Assembly (NCBI GenBank): GCA_023014365.1
Contig: JAEBUN010000024.1
Location: 620,001-684,000, forward strand
Reading direction: 5' to 3'
Source of the DNA: Lepiota brunneoincarnata
Taxonomy: Eukaryota > Basidiomycota > Agaricomycetes > Agaricales > Agaricaceae
Length of the DNA: 64,000 nucleotides
In this document: piece after piece, positions 1 through 11,019 of the stretch
Layout: every line of letters starts with the position of its first letter
Numbering within the stretch: position 1 is the stretch's first letter
Position numbers and translations under genes: made by a program
Notes under the pieces: generated by a model
What the model saw: only the letters and a program-made list of their open reading frames with translations
The model's database searches: none
What the model was told of the DNA's origin: nothing

Positions 1-829
1 GCCCTGGTCCTTCGAGCTGTCTTTCCTGTTCCAATGCCAGTGACCGTGTCCTATGGTCGGGTTCATGCGTCCCCGCGGCTGACATCTGCACATCCAGTAC
101 CTCTGTCATCAAGCTCACTAGGAGTCTGCCTTTCTGAACTTGTAACCGTGACCCAAGCCGGGGAAGGTCCAGAAACAACGACCACCACCACGTAGCCTAT
201 TCCCACCGCTACTGGTCTTAACCAACCCGCTGAAACGAAGGGAGTTCGGCGTCTAGCGTGGTGGCCGTTCCTTCTGATGACATTCGGTGGTGTGTCCGTT
301 TTGCCCGTGCTTGTCCTCTGCTGCCACAGATGGACAAGGAGAAGGAGAGAAGAGCAACTCCGGCTTCATGCCCATTCCTTTGCCAACCTCTCCAGCACGT
401 ATCACGCTCAATTACGGGGGGAAAGCGAGCTACAGGACCAGGGACCCCTATTCTGGGACAATATTCGGTCCTCTGAACCTGTATATGCCGATGCATTCCC
501 TAGAAGTCGGGGTACGGGTGCGGCGGGAAGCAACGTCCCCCCGCTCGTATCCTGTTACAACACCATCCCTCGGACACCTCCAGCCGCGAAATTAGATTTT
601 GTCCACCATACCATTGCGATCAGGAACCAAGGGTCACCGGTGATTTAACGCGGCAGAGGAATTCCCTTGACAGCGGGAGATGCATGATATGGATACCTGA
701 CTCCCCACAGCCTGCGCGCAGCGACCAAGTGAGTGATATCGGTGTCCAAGAGTGGTTCTTGATGCCACTATCGGCTTCGGGACGGGCTGCACTGCTTAGA
801 TGTGGCCGTTGCAAGCAGATGAAAGGTTG
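1..829. other. No recognisable gene
   Basis: I see no open frame with a recognisable domain on either strand. The stretch lies downstream, in the minus-strand sense, of a decayed Ty3/gypsy integrase fragment, so it may hold further retroelement debris, but I could not align it to integrase motifs. Confidence 0.4.
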
Positions 830-1500
830 GGCGGTCTGGAAGTGGTATCAAACATCCCATTAAGGTTCTCTGACTCGAGAAGTGGGTCCACAAAGTCGAT
901 GCCTATGGCTTCCCATGGCCGAGTGGGTACGTCATGCGTTTTTAGCTTTCTGTATGGAACCTGATTGCTCAGAAGTCCTGCATGTTATGCAGGTTTCGCA
1001 GTATGTCTGTACGTCGGCAACCATACCTTTCCACCACACATTGTCCCTGAGGTAAGTTATGGTTTTGGACGGTCCGAGGTAGGCGAAGGATCGAGTGTGC
1101 ATGAGAGATGATTATCTCTCGAACCCGTCAGTTTGCCAACTATTACGTCTGGTATGCATAGGACCCGTTTACCTTTGGTCTTCAGGAAGACCAACCCGTT
1201 GCTGATTTCAAAGTTCTTATAGGCTGGTGGATTCTTCAACACGATCGTAAAGAACTTGTCTTCGCCATATCGGTTGGTGATGCTCTGGTGGACATCAGTG
1301 ATAGGATCACCCAATGCCACCAACTCAGTGAAGGTGATTGGATCCTCCGCGAGGATGTCTTGGACTGCCGGCACTCCCTGTTCACCAAGTTCATCTTCTT
1401 TGGGCTTGTCGGGTTCATCCATGTTGACCGTAGTGGTGGGCAGCACCGATCCTCACAACACCCAAAGTTCCCTCAGTCTCTTTATGTAATCCAATTCGAG
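830..1500 (-). mobile_element. Ty3/gypsy retrotransposon pol relic (integrase region)
   Basis: Read on the minus strand, this stretch carries the part of a Ty3/gypsy polyprotein that follows RNase H. A linker of about 120 residues ends in LCIPD. It is followed by an H2C2 integrase zinc finger (ISHAH, then WWKGMV, then CETCITC). Next comes the start of the integrase core (RPWEAIGIDFVDPL, then LNGMFD). These pieces lie in different frames: an extra C near 1085 shifts the frame between the HAH and YLG parts, and another shift precedes RPWEAIG. Upstream, LDPREEEVEDV and LDYIKRLREL suggest the polyprotein linker continues to about 1500. No reverse transcriptase, LTR or target duplication was found, so it is a fragment without coding capacity. 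Confidence 0.7.
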
Positions 1501-2884
1501 CTACACATCCTCCACCTCCTCTTCCCTTGGGTCCAGCTCACAGAGCTCAAGCTATCTGGCACAATCCAAAGCTGGCGGTCACCCGAAGATCTGACCAAAT
1601 CACTCGCTAACCTAAGTTCGCGCGGCTTTCCGTGATGGAATCCTGCCTTCGACTCACCGCCCTGGCCATTTGACACCTCAAATACCGCCGCTTGTCCCCC
1701 TCGTCATCTGTTAGTGTGCCCAACCTCCAACCTCCCAAAGCCCCCACCGCCCAATTCGTGACACTTGACATGTTCACTACAAGGTCTTACAGTCGACCCA
1801 AGAGTTCGAGTTTGACACGTCCTACTTGAGCAGGGTGGATGTAGTGAGGTGCTTACTACACATACCTAGCCTTAGAAGGTCGTGCTTTGGCGGGTCAGGG
1901 AGCCCAATGGGTCCATGTACAAAGTCGCCTGGGTGCAGTGCCATCGGAGGTGTCTTTGTTCACAAACGGTTGAGGAGGCCGGCGCTGGTGCGAGTGAGGA
2001 GGAGGGGGATGGCGCACAGGCTGGGCCCAAGGTGATTCGCAGAGAACATCAAACAACAGCACATCGACATAGATTGTTTTAGGGGACCTCTAATAGTCCA
2101 AGGCTGGCGTCCTCTGATGTTGTGAACTCAATTACCTCTGTACTCCCTCATGCCTCTCCTTTACCACCACCAAGAGCCTCTAAACCGACCACTTCGTATC
2201 TTCCACTGCAGATGCCGAACACCTCTCTCCCTGGTGCGCGAAGGGCCGGACGAAGCCAAACGCGAGCTCGAGAGGACACAAAAGGAGACATGGACTACGG
2301 TCGGAACTGAGATCCCTGCCTATGCCTACTAGTTGGAGCCTAGGATTGGGAGTGGGCAGCCTGTACTGACGTATAGTGCTGCTTATTGCTGGGACGAAGC
2401 GGAAGGTATTTATATTTGGTAATCTGTCTGGTACTTGTTGTATGAATATGGAGTTTTGGACATATGACCACGAGATCCTCTCCTACTTAATCCGGCTTAG
2501 TGAGTCGCGGAGCGCAGACACCATCTAATCCGTTCCAGCGGAGATGCAACTGCGAAGGATGGAGGGAAAGAGTAGGTGCACTGTGCACAACGTCATATGA
2601 TTTGTCGCCGCGTCGAACTGATAGTTCTTTCGCAGTTAGAAATAGTGATCTTAAATTCGTGCGACGCATAGCAAGCGCATAGCGCAATTGATATGAGTGA
2701 ATTTGTGACCTGAAGTCCACGACGCGAAACCACGAGTAAATAAATGGGATGCGTAAGACGTACTTGAAGGAGTGAAGAGAGAGTACATCTATACGGAGGG
2801 GGAAACTCCTACTGAGAGTGACTGTGCCTCAACGTGCTCAACTCCCTGGCTAGACAACCCAGCATCGCTTTTCAACGCTGACGC
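1501..2884. other. Intergenic, no supported gene
   Basis: Only short frames with no recognisable domain or plausible splice structure. It contains the 3' flank of the minus-strand oxidase and possibly more retroelement debris. Confidence 0.4.
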
Positions 2885-4795
2885 CTATGGCAACTCGATC
2901 GACGTTGGGAATTGGAACAAATCACTCGGATCCACGGATGCTTTGAGCTGCTGAAGGCGTTCGTAGTGTGTACCAAAGTATAAGCGTTGCCCTAGTAGCA
3001 GAGTGAACGATTGTCAAGCCATCCAAAGACTTAGAGCTTACAATCTTGCAACCTATTGTCTAGGTAGTTGGGGTATGCGCTTCATTCCGTATCAGCCGCA
3101 TCCACACCATATCTGAAATGAGCTCGACATACCTATATCTCCAGTCGGAGGGCATGTTGTTCAGTATACTATTTACCATGCCTGTAAAGAAGTGTGTATA
3201 AGCATCAACCCGTCTTCTGTTGCTATTAGGAAGGCCTACCATCAAGGAGGGTGAAGCCCGAATTGGGGAAAGGGGTCGTGACATCGTCGGTAAATCCGTA
3301 GAATTGGACTAGAAATAGGGCATCGCGGGTCGCGAAGGCAGTGTCATCTGGAGGAACGGCGTTGACAGCAGAACCGGGACCTCCCCATTCTTCAACTTCA
3401 ATGAACCAGTCCTGCATGCCTAGAATCAGCAACATCTTCAGGATGTTAGTATGGAGCCAACTCACCAGGTTCGTAGTAAAACCTTCATTCGCAAGGATAC
3501 GTCATAAGTGCTTCCTGGCTTTCACGATTCATCGGCTGACTCTCCGGCGTGAATATTGACTTCACATAGAAATTCTCCGGTATGTCCGGCATAATGGTGG
3601 TATTCAGTTTTCCATCATTGTCACCGAAGAAAGCCACACTATCAATATATGATCCTGGTCGTGTTAGATTATTCTGGGCTGGTTGGACCGATCTTGTTTA
3701 CCAGTGGTTGAATGACACCCTCGAAGCTTCCTTGCGTCACCAAACCACACGCCTTGGAGCGTCACACTAATTCTCCCCTTGCGACTGCCCTTCTGGAGGA
3801 GTAGCTCTGAACCGAACTCGAGTGGGACATGGCCAAGCGAGAATGTCTGATACGCATCAAGAACTGAAGATGCTTTTGCTGCAGTCATGTCCCAGCTGTA
3901 GACGAACACTGTGGCCGATGATGGGATGGCGAACGTCTGGAAAGTGATAGAGGTTGTAATGCCAAATGAAGGGCCTGCCCCACGCATTCCCTGAATAAGC
4001 GGTCATGGTCAACATAAATCCACCTTGATCGGCGTCATTAGTAGTGAGGCTCACCCAGAATAGCTCCGAATTCTGATCCTTGTTTGCGGTGGTTATCGTC
4101 CCATTTGCAAGTACCAAATCAATCGAAACAACGTTGTCCGAGGCCATACCCCACAACCTCGATGCGTAGCCAAACCCTCCAAAGGAGGCATGACCTCCGA
4201 TTCCGACATATGGACACGTTCCGTGGCCGATTCCTTGACGTTGACCGTTCAAAGCTAACGCGATTTCACCAAGGCGGTTGCCGCTTTGAACTGTTGCCCT
4301 TCTAGACGCCGCATCAACTTGAATGCTGGTGAAATGCCTGTTCATATCGATGACCACAACGCCATTCTGACCTCCTAGGCCATTTGCGATGTAGCTGTGC
4401 TGTGGAGCTCGTTGAGATTCATGTATGACCCGAACGGAAGCTTAAGGCTGACCCCTCCGCCCCTAGCGGACACATGAGTGCTGTACTTGGCCGCGGTCTG
4501 AACAATGGCGGAAACTTGTTCAGGGGTTGTTGGAAATGTGACTACCGCTGGCTGGAACGTGAATCGGTGGTTGACTGAGAAAGTGTCGTCTTGGATCAGT
4601 CTCTAACCCAGCGAAATGCCCGAACAACTCACATGCAGCACTGGCACTGTTGAATCCTTGGTCCCCTGGAGCTACAAGATCGATCCCTTTTGCTCTCAGC
4701 TCCGCAACGACATTCTGGGCAACACACGTCGTGAAAAAGAGCACAGAGAGGACAAGGTAGATTGCGAGGGGTGATAAGTATTGAGCGATGCCCAT
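2885..4795 (-). CDS. BBE-type FAD-linked oxidase, copy 1 (three one-base frameshifts)
   Basis: This is a predicted secreted flavin oxidase of the berberine-bridge/6-hydroxynicotine oxidase superfamily. It starts with a signal peptide (MGIAQYLSPLAIYLVLSVLF, then cleavage near CVAQ). Exons are 4795-4633, 4574-4453, 4399-4055, 3990-3466 and 3411-3240, then three short exons ending with TAG at 2885-2887. Splicing joins GGG to HSYIANGLGG, giving the His that binds FAD. GTCPYVGIGGH supplies the second FAD-linking residue, Cys. The C-terminus LYFGTHYERLQQLK is the BBE domain. Every intron position matches the inverted paralogue at 39138-41041. Relative to that copy, exon 4 has three extra bases, in short runs near 3730, 3676 and 3495. 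They break the frame and bring in an early stop near 3665, although the exon length stays a multiple of three apart. It may be a real pseudogene or an assembly error. The substrate is unknown. Confidence 0.8.
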
Positions 4796-5799
4796 CTTTA
4801 GGATCCCAGAGACAGTCCTGAACGTTCAAAGTCTATTACAACCGAGGTCCAACTGTTTAAGAGACAGAAATTCATCAGCTGACATCCATTATTCGGTCGG
4901 TGCTATCCTTTTTCCGCAGCGATACCTCCGTGACCATGAAGGGGTGTGCGGCCGCGTGGGTAGCAAACATCACAAGCACAGGGGCCTGTTAGGGTATTTG
5001 TGGAGAGTTGATGGAGGCTCCTGATGGCAAGTCCGGCCATCATTCCCGCTGGAGAAATCAATGACTCATTGCCGTGCTTCGAGGCTTTGTCTGTTCTCAG
5101 GGGATACCATGTTAGTCTTTTCTGCTCCGTCAGTACCATCCGGCGTGTCTGGATTCAATGTTGTCGACACCGAAGAGTGTCCTTCAACGTATCATTGTTG
5201 GCGATGGGACTGAATTTAGCAGTAAAGGTTTTCCACGATGTATGCCTTCATTTTGTTCCAAACATTTACCGTACGTCGGGATACTGCAGCTGCTTATGAC
5301 TATATAATTGTTTCCCCTCAGAAGACAAAAAATTATTGTTAAAAACTCGGGCAAATTTAGGCCGTCTCAGGGACCACCCCATGACTGTTAATGGCTGAAG
5401 CCTGGTGTATTAGACCCCGTCTTGAGATCTTGAGCAGCCGGTCGACTCAATCCGATCTCGGAATTGTATGAGAAAAAATGCTCTGCTCATCTGGTATTAC
5501 CTACATGTAGGTAAGATGCAAAAAGAATGGGAGATGGAAAGAAGGTGAAAAGGGGGCGGGAAGGGGGTAGTACTAAAAAGAGGGCACTCATAAGCCAGCA
5601 ACCAGTGATTGAGAGAATAACTTAAGATCCATCATTCATGCAATCGAACAAGGGGAAAGGAGAAAGAGGAGAGGCGCGAGGGCGCGAGAGACAGACAAAC
5701 CAGTATCCCCTCATATACACATGCACACACACACACATAACCCCTGCAATCCATAAACATACTCCCACCAAGTCTCGTCACGTTCGGGTCATTACGGAA
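4796..5799. other. Upstream region of oxidase copy 1
   Basis: The first 70 bases upstream of the oxidase start resemble the region upstream of the second oxidase (both contain GAACGTTCA or CAACGTTCA and end in AAAGATG), so promoter sequence was duplicated with the gene. I see no gene in the rest. Confidence 0.45.
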
Positions 5800-5824
5800 G
5801 AGAGAGAGAGAGAGAGAGAGAGAG
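5800..5824. repeat. GA dinucleotide microsatellite
   Basis: An uninterrupted run of about twelve GA units, just beyond the stop codon of the minus-strand secreted-protein gene and so probably in its 3' UTR. Confidence 0.9.
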
Positions 5825-5844
5825 CGGAGGAGAAAAGCTCTTTC

Positions 5845-8024
5845 TCAGTTCCTCCCCCGGCCATCGGTGTCCTTGGTTGTCTGCGCGGTTGCGGTTTTGG
5901 AGTTGGAGGCGTTGGCGCCGCCGTTAGGGGCATCGGCGCTAGCCTTTGTTGTCACGACCTTGCCGCCATTGGCACCGTTGGTAGTCTGCCCGTTGTTGGT
6001 GTTGGTGTTGGTGTTGGTGGTACCAGTGCTACCATCCTTGGTGATGACCCTGCCGCCGTTGGCGCCGTTGGTGGTCTTTCCGTTATTGGCATTGGTGTTG
6101 GTGTTGGTGTTACCGGTCGCACCGTCCTTGGTGATGACCCGACCGCCGTTGGCACCGTTAGTGATCTTTCCGCCGTTGTTGTTGTTAGTGTTAGTGTTAC
6201 CGGCGCCGCCATCGTTAGTGATGACCCGACCACCATTGGCTCCATTGGTGATCTTAGTAGGGGCCTTTCCGGTAGCAGACGCAGAGGCAGCAGAGGAGGA
6301 TGCAGTGGCAGTGGGTTGAGCTTGGCCGCCCTTTCCGGTGTTGGCACCGCCCTTTCCAGTGTTGGCATCGCCCTTTCCAGTGTTGGCATCGCCATTTCCA
6401 GTGTTGGCACCACCCTTCTGGAAGGGTGCGTCGGCCGGCGGTTTGCCATCATCGGTGACAAAGAACTACGTGGGCGGGTTATTTGTTGGTCCGCGTGATA
6501 TAGAGAACAACATTATAACTCACGTAAATAGCATCATCGAGGGAACCGTGTTGGGCAACGGGAACAATAACAGGTTGATGGTTAGCGGCAGAGTTGATCG
6601 AGGAAAGCTTGTAGGCACCAGCAGGAAGACCAGCAGTGACATCCGCAGTGAGCTCGCCGTTGACAGCAGCGGCGTTGAGACCCTTGAAAAAGGCAAACTT
6701 CTTAGGATCGGTGGCGGCTGTCTGATCGATCGAGCTGAGCTGTTCAACAACCACATGCGAGTGCCCTTGGATCTGGCCCTGTCCGTTGAGAGTCTGAGGA
6801 GCAGCAAAGTAATTCTCCTGAGCATTGACAAAGAACCCGGCTTGCATGTTCTTGATGTTCATTTTGATGGTGAAAGCGGTGTTGGACTTGACAGCACCAA
6901 AGTTAGCAGGGAATGAGAACTTGGACGAGGGCATGTTGTCGGTGGAGGGGATGACACCAATTGGCGCTGGGTTGCATGACCCAGTAGCGATCTGCTTGCC
7001 GTTGGTAATGGGAAGGTTGGGCACGGTCAGGCAGAAGTTGATGAAGTTGTTGGTGGAGGTGATTGAAGCGACCTGGCCCTCGGCAGGGACGTCCTGGCCG
7101 TCGTTGGCGAATCCTTTGGCGATAACTTTGGGGTCAAGGGCTAAAGATTCGGTTGAGTGAAGAGCCCTGTTGAAACGGACGACTGGACTCACTCAACGAC
7201 GTTTGCGGATCTGCGTTGTTGTTGTTGTTGCCGCCATTGTTACCGCCATTGTTGCCGCCATTGTTGCCGCCATTGTTGCCGCCGTTGTTGCCGCCGTTGT
7301 TGTTTTTCCCTCCGCCAGGTGTTGGTGTTGGTGTTGGTGTTACCACCGTTGTTCTTCCCACCACCGGTGTTGGTGTTGTTATTCCCACCGTTATTGTTGG
7401 TGTTGTTCTTCCCGCCGTTGGTGTTGTTGTTGGTGTTGTTCTTCCCGCCGTTGGTGTTGGTGTTAGTATTGGTCTTCCCTCCGCCAGTGTTAGTGTTGGT
7501 GTTGGTGTTACCGCCATTGTTCTTCCCGCCGTTGTTGTTGGTGTTGTTGGTGTTGGTCTTGCCGCCTACAGTGGGAAAAATCAACAAAGTTTTCCGCGCT
7601 CATACCCAAAATAGGCACACCATTGTTGTTCTGTCCACCATTGTTATTGTTGGTGTTGCTGCTGCCTAGCGCCCACAATGAATGAGCCGCTCCCTACCCC
7701 GGATTTTATAAATACACACCATTATTAATGGGCTTGGTCACTGTCTGGTTACCCTTCGACGAGGTCTTGGCGGGTGGAGCAGCGGTGACGGTAACTGTTT
7801 GGGTCACAGTTCGAACCTATCAAAAAAAGGGGATCGACAAAATGATAATTTAATATCGGAACAAAGGGGTGGGGTACTTTGTACGTAACGTACATTGTTG
7901 TCACATTGTGACGGCGATTGCACAAACGGGAGCTTCGCGGAAAGGGGGGGGCTGGAATGGCCTGTGCGGTGAAGGAGGTAAGAGCGAGGGTGAGGAAAGC
8001 GACGCAGAGTTTTCTAGAGAACAT
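5845..8024 (-). CDS. Secreted protein with Asn/Thr/Gly-rich inserts around a conserved basidiomycete domain
   Basis: Exon 1 starts at 8024 with a signal peptide (MFSRKLCVAFLTLALTSF, then TAQA). A short exon with VRTVTQTVTVTAAPP follows. Next comes a long low-complexity stretch of GGN, GGK and NTNT units (about 7205-7640). The core domain runs about 7140-6490, from LDPKVIAKGF through NNFINFCL, FSFPANFG and GHSHVVVEQL to INSAANHQP. It is then spliced (GT at about 6500, AG at about 6435) to a C-terminal tail. That tail repeats a unit built from NGANGGRVIT and NTNTN about four times and stops at 5845-5847. The core matches a family of mushroom secreted proteins that, from memory, sometimes carries a misleading ribosomal protein S17 label. 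It shows no ribosomal fold. The frame changes inside the repeat near 7315, by either a 34-37 nt mini-intron or an extra base. Function unknown; cell-wall or extracellular matrix is a guess. Confidence 0.65.
5940..6270 (-). repeat. C-terminal repeat tail of the secreted protein
   Basis: About four tandem units of 25-28 codons. Each combines a TNGANGGRVIT-like block with an acidic/Gly linker and an NTNTNN run. The units differ mostly in the number of Asn-Thr pairs, which suggests replication slippage. Confidence 0.7.
7205..7590 (-). repeat. Asn/Thr/Gly-coding microsatellite-like array
   Basis: Imperfect tandem trinucleotide and hexanucleotide repeats. On the minus strand they encode GGNN units next to the core domain, then NTNTNT and GGKNN units further upstream. 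All antisense frames through it are open because of the repeat composition, so Leu/Val-rich plus-strand frames here are not genes. Confidence 0.85.
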
Positions 8025-10510
8025 GTTCGTGTGAATAATGAAGGAAAAAGGGGATGGATCAAAAGTTGCCGAAAGAGTGGAGTGCTGTGAGGGCTTGCGA
8101 GTGAAAAAGAAGAGGAATTAACAGCGACACCAGTGCCGGGCGTGAGTTGGCTTGGGGTGGCGCACTAGGCGACGGCCTCGAGCAGTGAGCAAGAGCGGAA
8201 GATGGTAAGAGAGTCGAAAGAAGGAACGAAAAGGGTGGGCTGTAATCTGACCGCGCTCTATTATAGTTCCGATAGCCCGAACCCGGCAACAACCATCGCC
8301 ATTCAGTTGACAACCATCCACATGTCACTTCCCACATAAGTGTGCCTCTCCGGCCACCGCCATCTCGCTACTTGGATCACGATTACCATGGCCTCCTCCC
8401 CACTAACCTCCACCCGTACCTACCACCGCCCTCTCTCCCATAAAGTTCCCCCCCACCAGCGCCTCAAGAATCTCAGCTAACCCCGTCTCTGGACTCGCCT
8501 CTCCCATGCTTCTTCTGCCGTCTCCATCAAATGGCTTTGAAATGATGTATCTATATATATGCCTCATGTTGTTCTCTATCCGATTTCTTTTGCTCACACG
8601 TCGGATTTGTGATTCGCCAACGGGCTACTTGGTACAATGTGGAAGAGCCAACCACGCCTCTTTGCCCGCATGCGATGTGAACTGTCAGTCCGACAAATGA
8701 TCCAGGCCATCACAGGAGAACTTGGCATCGATCAGTTTATCCCTGACAGATCATTTGATTTGATACAATGTCATTCAACAACCCTGTTATTCACCGTCCT
8801 TCTAGTTGCACGGTGCGTAGCCTCAAGTCCCAGGGGACAAGATGAGCGTATACGGCTACCCTTTTTCTCTTTACAAAAAACGATTCCTAAAGGTGTCGTT
8901 TGGAACTAATATATCCCTTCCCATCCACTCCGGGAAAAATGTTATAGCCTTTGACATAAAATGTGCCTTGAGACACGACCGATCAACATGTGAGAGGTTC
9001 CCCAACGAGGGTCTCGGTGTAAATACACCGTCAATTCATACCTGGGCGCTCCTCTCCCTGACTCGAAGGAATGAAACCCGAAGGCGAGTCCCCGCCAACA
9101 AATGACAAGGGGTGAAAGAGACAACTGACTAGCGTTCTTCGGTGAACATGGGAAATAAGAACGAACAAAAACCGGGATGCTGTATCCCCGTTTTCTTCAC
9201 GGGTTGTTAGCAGAGGTCTCGAGATTTGTGTCTTCCGAGGGCTACCGAATCCCGCACAGATCCGTCACATTCTCGGGCTTCAGCTTCCCGCCGGCTGTGA
9301 ATTTGGGACCCACACCCAAGAAGTTCCAAGCCCAGGTACAGGACAAGAGGGTCCCTCCATGCCAAGAAACCCAAGCTCTGATAGCCTCGCCCTCCACAGT
9401 GCTTGTATGTAATTCCCCCCCTTCCCCGCTCCAAGCCAAGCGTGGCGTATTGAGTCTTGTTCGTTGACAACCATTGATACGGATAAGTGGGTGAGCCCGG
9501 AACAATGGGCGCCTCCTTAGTACGCCCCGGACGGGTCGTCGTTGCTATGGGCGGTGTTTCACGCGTCTACGTGGCCCTGGCAAAACGTGTTGGGGGCTGA
9601 AAGATAAACAACTCACCTTCCTAAAGCGGAAGATCGCCGCCACCGAGGCGGATTCCCCGTCCGTCCGTTCGGCAGTTGTCCTGCTTCAAGGATTTGGAAC
9701 ATATGTAACAGCATCAGGTCAGCCCAGTTTGGCGGATTCGGCAGCAAGAAATAAATCCCCGCTCTGCACATGGCATCCCCTTAAACTGTTGCTACGCCCA
9801 ACCATTCATCATGTTCATCAAGATACCTCGATTGATCACCTGGCGTTAATGCCAGTGATGATCAGTGAGCAGTACACAGAATGATTCGAGTCGAGGCAAT
9901 CGGTAGAGTCCGAAATAAGTACAAGGTTGACACAGATCAATCCCTCTACGTAGTAATCATCCCTCGAATTGCGTCAGTCGCAAAATAGTATAGACAAGCT
10001 GCTTGTGAGCAAACAAGGATCCGTTATTAGCTCTCGGCACCAGGCAATTGCGAGCTTCTGCAGGATGGAGAATTTGATCTCGGCCAGTGACATGTACGAA
10101 TGAAATCCCTCGAATCCTGATTCTCATAAGACTAAGTTTTCGGATCGACAGGGACTGGCCAAAGAGGCCGCATTCAGACCTCAGAGGAGTTCAATTCCAC
10201 GGCTGTATAATAGCGAACCAGGCGCCTTATGGCCTTCAATCAATTCAGAGACCCCCTCGGAGAAGAGAGAAAAACACTCATATCAGGAACGCCTCTATTC
10301 GTCTCCCGCACCAACCTCCTCACCGCGCCCCCTTTACGCCCCCCTCAACCCCCTTCCCTAGCCCCTACCTTCCATCAATGATAACCACTGTAGCCATCCA
10401 AATTCTCTCTACGACTTCTCCCTAGTATTGACATGTACTTCTGCATCATTTATATGCCCCGTCCACAGGGTAAGTAAACGATGCCAACACTCAATCGGCC
10501 TGGATACCGG
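8025..10510. other. Gene-poor stretch upstream of the secreted-protein gene
   Basis: The first 100 bases upstream of the 8024 start are pyrimidine-rich on the coding strand, as in many basidiomycete promoters. Beyond that only short, unrelated frames occur. No tRNA, rRNA or transposon domain was recognised. Confidence 0.4.
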
Positions 10511-10822
10511 CTATTGTGAGCGGTAAAGGGGCTCATGGTATTTCTCCGCAGCCCGTAAAAATGTTCGCCGAGTAGTGTATGTATCCTCGAATGATTCCAG
10601 ATGGAATGAGGCCGTCTCAGAACTACTCCCAGCGTTAGTCGCCGACGGAGTGCCGTCCCCGTCCCCGTCCCCGTCCCCGTCCCCGTCGCCGCGCACTGTC
10701 ACTAGGCTCTGCCGTCCTGGTCCATCATTTAACACGTTCCTCTGGATATCTTCTGCCCCAAAGCATAAGAGACAGAGCATCAGCCATCCAATATGCGTTA
10801 CACTGGTAAAATTATAATCCAA
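10511..10822 (-). CDS. Doubtful 103-residue ORF with a Gly-Asp repeat
   Basis: An ATG-initiated frame of 103 codons with a hydrophobic N-terminal segment (IGWLMLCLLCF) that could be a signal or anchor. A run of Gly-Asp pairs is encoded by the hexanucleotide repeat at 10652-10690. There is no homology that I recognise and no splice evidence. It may simply be a chance frame opened by the repeat. Confidence 0.15.
   Translation of the reverse strand: MDYNFTSVTHIGWLMLCLLCFGAEDIQRNVLNDGPGRQSLVTVRGDGDGDGDGDGDGTPSATNAGSSSETASFHLESFEDTYTTRRTFLRAAEKYHEPLYRSQ
10652..10690. repeat. CCCCGT hexanucleotide minisatellite
   Basis: Six or so perfect tandem copies of CCCCGT. Confidence 0.85.
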
Positions 10823-11019
10823 CCCTTGCTATGGGCTAGAGAGAGAGGGAACTTTGATGGATGATGAACAAAACCCTAGCAAGTCGCAGAGCTCAGACCG
10901 CCATCTGACCCATTCTGGAGAGTGCCAAACGCACGAGGGACGATATGATTAGCCATCACCGGTTACGACTGGGCGCTACATGTCAAAGGGTGTGAAAAGG
11001 CTCGTGTGAGAATACATGA